Source: Candidatus Nanosynbacter featherlites (lineage in GTDB: Bacteria > Patescibacteriota > Saccharimonadia > Saccharimonadales > Saccharimonadaceae). Taken from it: a stretch of DNA of 64,000 bases. The stretch is from contig NZ_CP040004.1 of assembly GCF_005697565.1 (NCBI RefSeq), positions 62,001-126,000 on the forward strand, given 5' to 3'. The notes beneath the pieces were generated by a model. That model saw nothing but the letters and a program-made list of their open reading frames with translations, was not told the origin of the DNA and made no database searches. The position numbers and the translations under genes were made by a program. Shown piece by piece: positions 35,000-41,493 of the stretch. Each line of letters begins with the position of its first letter. The first letter of the stretch is position 1.

Positions 35000-35923
35000 C
35001 TATTGGGAAGTGTCGCTGTGAAAGCGCTCGTGTATGTCTTTTAAGTGCTGGTCGGTGACGTGCGTATACACTTGGGTGGTGGATATGCTACTGTGACCCA
35101 ATAGTGACTGAACTGAACGTAGATCAGCGCCATTCATTAATAAGTCTGTAGCAAAACTGTGTCTCATGGTGTGTGGACTGACGTGTTTGGTTATCCCCGC
35201 TAGACGAGCATAGTGTGATATCATCCGTTGGATACTACGTGCAGACAAGCGGCGATAATCGCCCGACATTGTTGGTTTAGTTGACCGTCTGCTGTAGCTA
35301 AGAAAAAGAGCAGGTAGGCTGTCTTGACGAGCTTGCAAGTAATTCTCAACGTGTTCAGCGGCGTGTTGTGAAACAAACACCGGGCGGTCTTTTTGTCCTT
35401 TTCCGCGCACCATAAACTCTCGTCGTTTGAGGTTGATGTGGTCTCGATTGAGATTAACGAGTTCTGACACACGCAGTCCGCTGGAAAAAAGTAGCTCTAT
35501 GATTGCTCGGTCGCGCAAGCCCTGCTCACTGTCCAGTGGTATATTGTCTATCAAATTAACCACCTCGTCATATTGTAAAAAAGTCACCTGTTTGCGAACG
35601 GTCTTCGGCAAGATGATTTTGTCAGCAGATAATGAAGGGATATCGCGCCGCGACAGATAGGTGAGAAAACCGCGTAGAGCAATCAGGTGATAGCTCTGTG
35701 TTAAAATTGACAACTCTTTGCCATCGTTGTCATTTTTATAACGATTTAGCCACAGGCGATAGCGCCGAATCATCTCTGATGTAATTTTTACTACTTCTAT
35801 ATCACCAGCGAATTCAATGAATCGTTCCAGATACAGCGAATAGTTTCGGATGGTATTTTGACTTCTGCCGCCCTCTATCTCTAGATGTTCCAGGAAATCA
35901 GTTAGCGCCTCTGATACAAACAT
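35000..35923 (-). CDS. xer: Tyrosine recombinase, XerC/XerD type
   Basis: About 307 aa. An N-terminal SAM-like DNA-binding domain (ALTDFLEHLEIEGGRSQNTI) precedes the catalytic domain. The full active-site set is visible: Arg in SSGLRVSELV, His-x-x-Arg in HTMRHSFATDLL, His in LLGHSSISTT and Tyr in QVYTHV. Probably it resolves chromosome dimers with FtsK; no second Xer is in the window, so a one-recombinase system is possible. The start at 35923 is preferred over 35986 because a promoter (TTGATA, 17 bp, TACAAT) ends 6 nt upstream. Confidence 0.93.
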   Translation of the reverse strand: MFVSEALTDFLEHLEIEGGRSQNTIRNYSLYLERFIEFAGDIEVVKITSEMIRRYRLWLNRYKNDNDGKELSILTQSYHLIALRGFLTYLSRRDIPSLSADKIILPKTVRKQVTFLQYDEVVNLIDNIPLDSEQGLRDRAIIELLFSSGLRVSELVNLNRDHINLKRREFMVRGKGQKDRPVFVSQHAAEHVENYLQARQDSLPALFLSYSRRSTKPTMSGDYRRLSARSIQRMISHYARLAGITKHVSPHTMRHSFATDLLMNGADLRSVQSLLGHSSISTTQVYTHVTDQHLKDIHERFHSDTSQ

Positions 35924-35929
35924 AAGCCT

Positions 35930-35958
35930 ATTGTACGTGTATTTAGGTAGTTTATCAA
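35930..35958 (-). promoter_or_regulatory. Promoter of the Xer gene, leaderless type
   Basis: On the minus strand TTGATA (35958-35953), a 17-bp spacer and TACAAT (35935-35930), then 6 nt to the ATG. It overlaps the upstream region of the divergent ndk promoter (TGC-TATCAT at 35974-35979). Confidence 0.7.
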
Positions 35959-36006
35959 ATAATAGCTTTTTGCTATCATAAGACAAATACTAACGAAAGG
36001 AGCACT

Positions 36007-36534
36007 ATGGCAAGTAATGACGAAAAGGTTTTCTGTGGAGTTGAGCGAACACTGATTGTATTCAAACCAGACGCAGTCCAGCGGGGAATTGTGGGGGAAA
36101 TTTTACAACGCTTTGAGCGAGTTGGTCTAAAGATTATTGGTGTCAAGATGGTATCTCCAGACAGGGAGCATTACCAAAAACACTATGAGGGCATTGGTAA
36201 ACTGGCAACTCGTCGTGGTGAAGAAACTCTCAATATTACACTAGACATGATGATGGACGGTCCAGTGATTGCTATGGTGCTCGAGGGTGTGGAAGCCGTG
36301 GCGGTGGTTCGTAAAATTGTTGGTCCGACTGAACCAAAATCTGCTGACATGGGTACGATTCGGGGCGACTACTCACACGTTAGCTTCGGTTATGCTGACT
36401 CATGCCGTAAGGGCATCCCAAACTTAATCCATGCTTCTGGTGACTCTGACGAGGCTGTTCAGGAGATTGCCCACTGGTTTGAGGAATCAGAATTGGTGAG
36501 CTATACGACGTTGAGTGAAAAATTTACTCGCTAA
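36007..36534 (+). CDS. ndk: Nucleoside diphosphate kinase
   Basis: Transfers phosphate between nucleoside tri- and diphosphates; central in an organism that salvages nucleotides. The 175-aa protein opens the fold with ERTLIVFKPDAVQRGIVGEI and has the catalytic His in IPNLIHASG (near 140; NxxHxSD in most enzymes, here the Asp is Gly). It is about 30 residues longer than the usual 140-150 because of a short N-terminal extension and an insert. AAAGGAGC precedes the ATG. Confidence 0.95.
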   Translation: MASNDEKVFCGVERTLIVFKPDAVQRGIVGEILQRFERVGLKIIGVKMVSPDREHYQKHYEGIGKLATRRGEETLNITLDMMMDGPVIAMVLEGVEAVAVVRKIVGPTEPKSADMGTIRGDYSHVSFGYADSCRKGIPNLIHASGDSDEAVQEIAHWFEESELVSYTTLSEKFTR

Positions 36535-36562
36535 CACTGGTATATCCACAGAGCTACCGTGG

Positions 36563-36568
36563 TATAAT
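36563..36568 (+). promoter_or_regulatory. -10 of tRNA-Arg
   Basis: TATAAT preceded by TGG, 8 nt before the mature tRNA 5' end. Confidence 0.6.
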
Positions 36569-36576
36569 AGTAGTAT

Positions 36577-36653
36577 GCCTCGGTAGCTCAACTGGATAGA
36601 GCAGATCCGTCCTAAGGATAAGGTTGTAGGTTCGACTCCTGCCCGGGGTACCA
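36577..36653 (+). tRNA. tRNA-Arg (CCT)
   Basis: A 77-nt cloverleaf. Acceptor arms GCCTCGG and CCGGGGT pair (two G-U), the D arm is GCTC/GAGC, the anticodon loop GTCCTAA reads CCT (AGG codons), and the T arm is GTAGG/CCTGC with TTCGACT. CCA is encoded. The next gene starts 7 nt after CCA, so tRNA processing would release its mRNA. Confidence 0.93.
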
Positions 36654-36660
36654 TAGGACT

Positions 36661-37194
36661 ATGACAAAGAAGACGAAAACAGATAAGGCTTTTGACGGTC
36701 AGCGCGATGGCGAGGAGCTGTTGTTCGTATTTCGCCGTCACATTATTGCCATGCGCAAAGGATTCTACTGTTTGTTGTTGCCAATGACATTTGGTGCAGT
36801 ACCGTTCTTGATTTGGCAAAGCAACCTAGAATTACTGTGGGTATTCTTTGGTAGCTTCATCTTTGGGTTGTTGTTATTTATTTATCATTTTCTCATGTGG
36901 TTCTTTACCTACTTCATTGTGACTGACCGAAGAATTCGCCAGGTCACGCAACGCGGATTTTTTGGTAAAGATGTTGTGGAATTGCAACTACGAAAAATCC
37001 AAACCATCAGTTATAATATTCCAGGGTTCAGCGGCGAAATGTTTAAGTTTGGAACAATTATCATTCAAACATTTGTCGGTGATCTTGTGATTAAGAATGT
37101 AGAGCACCCAGATAAAATTTACAACATGTTGCAAGATGCAGTAGAAATAGCGAATGAAAGGAATAATCATGATCAAGAGAGCACTGAAGCGTAA
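36661..37194 (+). CDS. Bacterial PH-domain membrane protein
   Basis: A 177-aa protein. Two TM helices (about 42-62 and 66-90) form a hairpin, followed by a bPH2-type domain: FIVTDRRIRQVTQRGFFGKD, then GTIIIQTFVGDLVIKNVEHPDKIYN. Function in the membrane is unknown for this family. There is no ribosome binding site; the ATG is 7 nt past the tRNA-Arg CCA, so expression depends on read-through from the tRNA promoter. It overlaps the next gene. Confidence 0.85.
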   Translation: MTKKTKTDKAFDGQRDGEELLFVFRRHIIAMRKGFYCLLLPMTFGAVPFLIWQSNLELLWVFFGSFIFGLLLFIYHFLMWFFTYFIVTDRRIRQVTQRGFFGKDVVELQLRKIQTISYNIPGFSGEMFKFGTIIIQTFVGDLVIKNVEHPDKIYNMLQDAVEIANERNNHDQESTEA

Positions 37195-38155
37195 GTCGGA
37201 AAAGGCAAAAAAAGTACCTACGCGTATCACGAATGATACGGTTGCTGAACATCGTGAGAAGATTCTGGCAGGTGGTCGTAAGCATAAATACCCAATCCAA
37301 TACACCAGGCACCGGTTAGTGTGGAACGCGATATTCATCGGCCTTGGAACAGCCATCTTGATGACAGTGTTTGTATGGGTTCAGCTCTATGTTTGGCGTG
37401 ACACGGGGGATGTAGCCTATCGCATTACGCGCACTTTACCGCTTCCTGTGGCGTCCATTGAAGGCGCAACAGTGCGTTATAGTGATTACCTACGGTACTA
37501 CCGCAGCACATTAGCTTCTCTAGAGTCGGTTAATCGCCTGGGTGGTGATGATAAGGTGAAGTTTCAGCGGCAACAGTCCATGGATTTAGTTGTAAAAATT
37601 ACATATGCAAAGAAACTTGCCCAAGAAAAGGGAATTACAGTATCAGATTCCGAGATTGATACAGCGTTGCAGCGGCATAAGCGTGGACTTTCTGATGCTT
37701 CATATGATGCCGCTGTCCGTAAGACACTGGGACTGTCTCTTGCGGAGATGAAAGAGAATCTTCGAGATAGTCTGATCACCAGCAAGGTGTCATTTGCTAT
37801 TGACGATAAGGCAACTAACTTGGTCTCCACTATAGACGGAGCCATAAAATCAGGTAAAAGCTTGGCAGACATTGCGACAGAACATGGTCAATCAGTGCAA
37901 TATGTTGCCGACATATCAGTCGGCAAAGACAACGCTGATGGCATTACTGAACAAGCACTAAAAATTGAGCCAGGAACCACCTCAGAAGCCAAGCAGACAG
38001 TTTCTGGTGACGGTTACTACTTTATCCGTGTTGACGAGCGAACCGACAGCTCTGTGAAGTACAGCTACATCCATGTGCCGCTGACGGTATTTAAGGCTAA
38101 AGTTGATAGCTTTAAGTCTGAAAAGAAGGCAACTTACTACATTTCTCTTGATTGA
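37169..38155 (+). CDS. Membrane-anchored SurA/PrsA-like foldase
   Basis: About 328 aa. A cytoplasmic basic segment, one TM helix (about 50-72), then a SurA-N-like helical domain (VKITYAKKLAQEKGITVSDSEID, about 135-210) and a C-terminal region that could be a degenerate parvulin domain (about 225-325, ending YFIRVDERTDSS and a short strand pair). The typical parvulin catalytic residues are not clear, so it may be a chaperone. ATG 37169 follows AAAGGA by 6 nt; 37154 lies earlier in the same frame. It overlaps the PH-domain gene by 26 nt. Confidence 0.72.
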   Translation: MIKRALKRKSEKAKKVPTRITNDTVAEHREKILAGGRKHKYPIQYTRHRLVWNAIFIGLGTAILMTVFVWVQLYVWRDTGDVAYRITRTLPLPVASIEGATVRYSDYLRYYRSTLASLESVNRLGGDDKVKFQRQQSMDLVVKITYAKKLAQEKGITVSDSEIDTALQRHKRGLSDASYDAAVRKTLGLSLAEMKENLRDSLITSKVSFAIDDKATNLVSTIDGAIKSGKSLADIATEHGQSVQYVADISVGKDNADGITEQALKIEPGTTSEAKQTVSGDGYYFIRVDERTDSSVKYSYIHVPLTVFKAKVDSFKSEKKATYYISLD

Positions 38156-38173
38156 AAAATAATTCACATCTGA

Positions 38174-38179
38174 TATAAT
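38174..38179 (+). promoter_or_regulatory. -10 of tRNA-Thr
   Basis: TATAAT preceded by TGA, 16 nt before the mature tRNA 5' end. Confidence 0.6.
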
Positions 38180-38195
38180 TATGCGGAGGAGTCTT

Positions 38196-38271
38196 GCCGC
38201 TGTAGCTCAGTTGGTAGAGCGGCGCTTTCGTAAAGCGTAGGTCACCGGTTCGAATCCGGTCAGCGGCTCCA
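38196..38271 (+). tRNA. tRNA-Thr (CGT)
   Basis: A 76-nt cloverleaf. GCCGCTG pairs with CAGCGGC; anticodon stem GCGCT/AGCGT with loop TTCGTAA (anticodon CGT, codon ACG); T arm CCGG/CCGG region with TTCGAAT. The discriminator base is T and CCA is encoded, giving the end UCCA. This matters for the thrS T-box at 41.3 kb. The next ORF starts 7 nt after CCA. Confidence 0.95.
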
Positions 38272-38278
38272 GAGCATT

Positions 38279-38656
38279 ATGAAACAAGAGATAACGACGA
38301 GCATTAAGACCATTATGAGCGACCGCTGGCTAGCTGGTTTGATAGTGTTTAATGTCATTTTTGCCATTATTGTAGTGATTGTTCTGGCAGCTCACATAAA
38401 ACCGCGCGAAACACAGGTTATCACCCAGTACAGCGCCTTTGGCATCACGAGTTTATATAGGGATTATTGGTATACCTTATGGTTTTATGCTTTGCTGGAA
38501 GTTGTGGCTGTTGTGGGGCACAGTATTCTTGCGGTTAAGCTGGTGAAGCTAGAGCGTCGTCATCTTGGCTTGGCTCTAGCTTGGGGGACTATTGGCTTTT
38601 CAGCTATCCTCTTGCTGTTGGCGCTACCAATATTACGAATTGCTTCGTTTGGATAA
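38279..38656 (+). CDS. Small polytopic membrane protein
   Basis: A 125-aa protein with three likely TM helices (about 17-40, 62-85, 97-121) and little else. The ATG lies 7 nt after the tRNA-Thr CCA with no ribosome binding site, like the gene behind tRNA-Arg. The glycosyltransferase gene follows 5 nt after its stop, so the three are probably one transcript. No family recognised. Confidence 0.7.
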   Translation: MKQEITTSIKTIMSDRWLAGLIVFNVIFAIIVVIVLAAHIKPRETQVITQYSAFGITSLYRDYWYTLWFYALLEVVAVVGHSILAVKLVKLERRHLGLALAWGTIGFSAILLLLALPILRIASFG

Positions 38657-38661
38657 ATGAC

Positions 38662-40341
38662 ATGGATTTAGAAATACCCGTAGGCAAACGAAAACCATTC
38701 TATCGCTTCTTAGAAATACTACCCGGGATGCTGAGCTATGGCGTCATTATTCTATTGATTTTATTGTCAATCTTCAACCCGCTATTGGCTTCAGTGTATC
38801 TATTGGTTCTGATATCCATGGCTCTGATAAAGATTTTTGGCATCAGCTATCATATGTTGGTTGGCCGTACGAATATGGAGAAAGCCTGTCAAGTAGACTG
38901 GTCGCAAAGATTACATGACCTTGAAGATCCAGCGGCTGCTCATGCTAGGTTGTTTTCTACAAAAAACAAGCAGTTTGAATATAAGACCCATCTGAAAAAC
39001 TTACAAAGTATCATTGATGAACCATCAGGCTATCCTAAACCATCGCAGATTTATAACGCAATCATTATGCCAGCGTATAATGAAAGTATCGAAATTATCG
39101 AGCCTGCAGTGCAGTCGCTGCTGGATACAACCTATGATCTGTCGCATCTCATCGTTGTATTTGCCTATGAAGAACGCGGAGGTGCTGCAATTAAGAAAAC
39201 TGCTGAGACGCTGCAGAAGAAATATAACGATAAATTCCATTCATTCCATATTGTTGAGCATCCAAAAGGTATAGAGCATGAGGTAATCGGCAAGGGTGGT
39301 AACATTACACACGCAGGGCGTTGGCTGAAAGACTATCTTGTTGACCTCGGGATAGATTTCTCTCGAGTGCTGGTCACTACGATGGACTGTGACAATAAAC
39401 CGCATCCTACCTATTTTGACTATATAACCTATGCATATATTGTCTATAAAGACCGTAAGAACCTGTCATACCAGCCAATTGCGTTGTTTACTAATAATAT
39501 ATGGGATGTACCAGCGCCTATGCGAGTGATTGCAACTGGAAACTCATTTTGGAATATTGTTAGTTCAATGCGTCCATATGCTTTGAGAAATTTTGCATCA
39601 CACGCGCAACCGATGGATGCGCTAGTAGAGATGGATTTTTGGAGTGTCAGAACAATTGTTGAGGATGGGCACCAATATTGGCGCAGTTATTTCCATTTTG
39701 ATGGTAAATACGGGGTAGTGCCAATATATGCACCAATCTATCAAGACGCAGTTTTGTCAGAAACATACAAGAAGACACTAAAAGCGCAGTTCGTTCAGCT
39801 TCGCCGTTGGGCATATGGCGCCTCAGATGTTGCATATGTAGGCTCTCGGGTGTTTAGCTCCAGCCGCCAAGCACCATTCTGGCCAAGTTTCACGCGTTTT
39901 CTGAGATTGTTGGATGGCCATGTCACATTAGCGTATGTGGCGCTTGTAACGGCTTTTGGGGCGTGGTTGCCACTTCTGTTGAACCCAGAAGCAGTAAGAA
40001 ACATAGATGCTCACCAGTTACCGGGTACAATCAGTTTATTGCAGACTATTGCGATGATTGGTATGGTGATTGCTATCTTCTCTTCATTTAAAATTTTGCC
40101 GCCGCGGCCAGCGCGCTATAAGAAGCGACGGACTTTCTTGATGCTGATACAGTGGATCTTAATGCCTGTTACCTCCATTTTGTACAGCTCCATGGCAGCG
40201 TATGCTGCTCAAACGAAGCTGATGACAGGACGATACCTAGATAAGTTTGATGTTACCGAGAAGCTGACTGTCGATATCAATGATCGATTGAAGGCAGAAC
40301 GTAACCGGTCGAAGGGCGACCAGGACGGCGCTTCGAAATAA
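38662..40341 (+). CDS. Membrane glycosyltransferase, family 2-like
   Basis: About 559 aa. Two TM helices near the N-terminus (about 18-65), a GT-A catalytic domain (about 125-390) and three or four TM helices at the C-terminus (about 425-530). The metal/nucleotide-sugar motif is TTMDCDNKPHP, and a VEMDFWSVRT / QLRRWAYGASD segment fits the acceptor and QxxRW motifs of processive enzymes (here QLRRW). A polysaccharide or lipid-linked glycan product is likely, identity unknown. ATG 38662 follows the stop of the upstream gene; no strong Shine-Dalgarno. The last 65 bp overlap nrdR head to tail on the other strand. Confidence 0.85.
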   Translation: MDLEIPVGKRKPFYRFLEILPGMLSYGVIILLILLSIFNPLLASVYLLVLISMALIKIFGISYHMLVGRTNMEKACQVDWSQRLHDLEDPAAAHARLFSTKNKQFEYKTHLKNLQSIIDEPSGYPKPSQIYNAIIMPAYNESIEIIEPAVQSLLDTTYDLSHLIVVFAYEERGGAAIKKTAETLQKKYNDKFHSFHIVEHPKGIEHEVIGKGGNITHAGRWLKDYLVDLGIDFSRVLVTTMDCDNKPHPTYFDYITYAYIVYKDRKNLSYQPIALFTNNIWDVPAPMRVIATGNSFWNIVSSMRPYALRNFASHAQPMDALVEMDFWSVRTIVEDGHQYWRSYFHFDGKYGVVPIYAPIYQDAVLSETYKKTLKAQFVQLRRWAYGASDVAYVGSRVFSSSRQAPFWPSFTRFLRLLDGHVTLAYVALVTAFGAWLPLLLNPEAVRNIDAHQLPGTISLLQTIAMIGMVIAIFSSFKILPPRPARYKKRRTFLMLIQWILMPVTSILYSSMAAYAAQTKLMTGRYLDKFDVTEKLTVDINDRLKAERNRSKGDQDGASK

Positions 40342-40741
40342 GTAATTTGTGCTGAGCAGCGTACTGTATAGCTGCTACAGGATCATATCTACTGAGTACA
40401 GTGTGAGCTTCTTTAGTAATAGCGTCTACTGGTATTTTAGCCATATTCTTAATGAGGAGATTTCGCTGCACGGTCTGCGCTAAATGAAAGCTATCATATT
40501 TTGCCGAATGGTCATTGTGTTGAAGACTTTTCGCGATGCTGAGGGTTAGTCTGCCGATGTTGAAAGGCTCCTCAGTTGTTTCCTTAACAACTGGTGTACT
40601 GTCGATGGAGGGGTATTCATATGTCGTGAACGCGCCATGGCAGTTGTCGCAGAACCTTCGCCGCCACAGCTGAGGGTATTTTTTATGTTTCCGTGAGTTG
40701 ATCACACGAGTTTTGTTGTGAAAACAATTTATACATATCAT
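40277..40741 (-). CDS. nrdR: NrdR-like transcriptional repressor
   Basis: About 154 aa from the ATG at 40741. The zinc ribbon has cysteines at 3, 6, 31 and 34, the exact spacing of NrdR, with RRRFCDNCHGAFTTYE after it. An ATP-cone-like region follows (VVKETTEEPFNIGRLTLSIA), more divergent than usual. NrdR senses (d)ATP and represses ribonucleotide reductase genes. A longer ORF from 40825 is not supported by the family start. It overlaps the convergent glycosyltransferase by 65 bp, which is unusual. The C-terminal tail ISKRRPGRPS is basic. Confidence 0.85.
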   Translation of the reverse strand: MICINCFHNKTRVINSRKHKKYPQLWRRRFCDNCHGAFTTYEYPSIDSTPVVKETTEEPFNIGRLTLSIAKSLQHNDHSAKYDSFHLAQTVQRNLLIKNMAKIPVDAITKEAHTVLSRYDPVAAIQYAAQHKLLISKRRPGRPSTGYVLPSIDH

Positions 40742-40811
40742 GTCTATATATTGACATATCGCTGTTAAAAAATCTAGTGGAAAACTATAAGGAGATAGTG
40801 GACAAATAAAT

Positions 40812-40835
40812 ATCCCCAGAACCATCGCTGGGGAT
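40812..40835 (-). terminator. Terminator of the 47-aa gene
   Basis: ATCCCCAG pairs with CTGGGGAT (8 bp) around 8 nt. On the minus strand it is followed by ATTTATTTG, a modest T-rich tail. Confidence 0.6.
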
Positions 40836-40859
40836 AGGAGTAAAAATCGTTTCTGGTGG

Positions 40860-41003
40860 CTATTTTACTTTTTCGTTCATCTTGCAGTAGTTGGCGCGAA
40901 CTTCCTTGATTCGCTTGTCGTACTCAAAGTGGATAGTGATTTTGCTGAGGAGTGACGCGTCTTGCTTTGATGACGCAATCACATTGGTAGTATGATTACT
41001 CAT
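40860..41003 (-). CDS. 47-aa protein of unknown function
   Basis: A small gene with strong signals. The protein starts MSNHTTNVIASSKQDASLLS, is charged and basic in its second half (FEYDKRIKEVRANYC) and has one Cys; it is soluble, with no TM. It is preceded by TTGACT, a 17-bp spacer and TAATAT, ending 7 nt before the ATG, and followed by a hairpin terminator. That closed unit is the main reason to call it real. No family recognised; a small regulator or ribosome-associated protein is conceivable. Confidence 0.65.
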   Translation of the reverse strand: MSNHTTNVIASSKQDASLLSKITIHFEYDKRIKEVRANYCKMNEKVK

Positions 41004-41010
41004 ACTCTAC

Positions 41011-41039
41011 ATATTAGCATAAACGTTTTAAAAAGTCAA
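41011..41039 (-). promoter_or_regulatory. Promoter of the 47-aa gene, leaderless type
   Basis: On the minus strand TTGACT (41039-41034), a 17-bp spacer and TAATAT (41016-41011), then 7 nt to the ATG at 41003. Confidence 0.7.
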
Positions 41040-41084
41040 TAGAACAAGTTTGTGGTTGATATATCATGATGTGAATATGTGAGT

Positions 41085-41110
41085 AAATAAAAAACACCCG
41101 TAAAGGTGTC
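41085..41110 (-). terminator. Terminator of tRNA-Val
   Basis: ACACC and GGTGT arms with a short loop, followed on the minus strand by TTTTTTATTT. Confidence 0.75.
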
Positions 41111-41115
41111 TATAA

Positions 41116-41192
41116 TGGTGGGCGATATAGGATTCGAACCTATCACCTCAGCAACGTCAATGCTGCGCTCTAGCCAAATGAGCTAATCGCCC
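41116..41192 (-). tRNA. tRNA-Val (GAC)
   Basis: A 77-nt cloverleaf on the minus strand. Acceptor GGGCGAT with ATCGCCC; anticodon loop TTGACGT reads GAC (codons GUC/GUU); T loop TTCGAAT. CCA is encoded after discriminator A. TATAAG at 41203-41198 may be its -10. Confidence 0.93.
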
Positions 41193-41270
41193 CCGCGCTT
41201 ATATTGATATTATCAGAAATACCCCAATACCACAAGAGTTAGTATCTTAGTAATGACTGAATGGGATTTG

Positions 41271-41299
41271 TTGAGAGAGTTGTGATTAGCTGGTATAAT
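41271..41299 (+). promoter_or_regulatory. Promoter of the thrS T-box transcript
   Basis: TTGAGA (41271-41276), a 17-bp spacer and TATAAT (41294-41299) with TGG in front. Start expected near 41306, directly before the first helix of the leader. Confidence 0.7.
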
Positions 41300-41305
41300 A
41301 ACGAC

Positions 41306-41490
41306 AAGGTAATGATGAAGACTAACCATCTTCGGAACCTCATGGAAGCGGTTGCGACGCATGCGTTTTGAATAAACGATAACAGTCGGAGCAAGAGAAT
41401 CGCCAAGGTGGAACCGCCAGATCTCCTGGCCCGAGGCGTATAATATCTATCATTATTTAAGCCGAATGTATCAAAGTACATTAAGGAGGT
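41306..41490 (+). promoter_or_regulatory. Translational T-box riboswitch of thrS with minimal Stem I
   Basis: Stem I: AGGT (41307-41310) with ACCT (41337-41340), an internal loop, then GAAGA (41317-41321) with TCTTC (41329-41333) closing a 7-nt loop CTAACCA that holds the Thr codon ACC (41325-41327) followed by a purine. Antisequestrator: CGCC-AA-GG (41401-41408), bulge TGGAACC (41409-41415), GCCAG/CTGGC hairpin, CC-GA-GGCG (41431-41438). TGGA complements the UCCA 3' end of tRNA-Thr. No terminator follows. GATCTCCT (41420-41427) can pair with AGGAGGTT (41484-41491) and hide the thrS Shine-Dalgarno, so control is translational. Stem II/III-like pairings lie between. Confidence 0.85.
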
Positions 41491-41493
41491 TCT

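Noticed and set aside
40742..40825. Longer NrdR start at 40825
   Set aside because: The extra 28 residues are hydrophobic and not part of NrdR; the zinc ribbon begins at the ATG at 40741.
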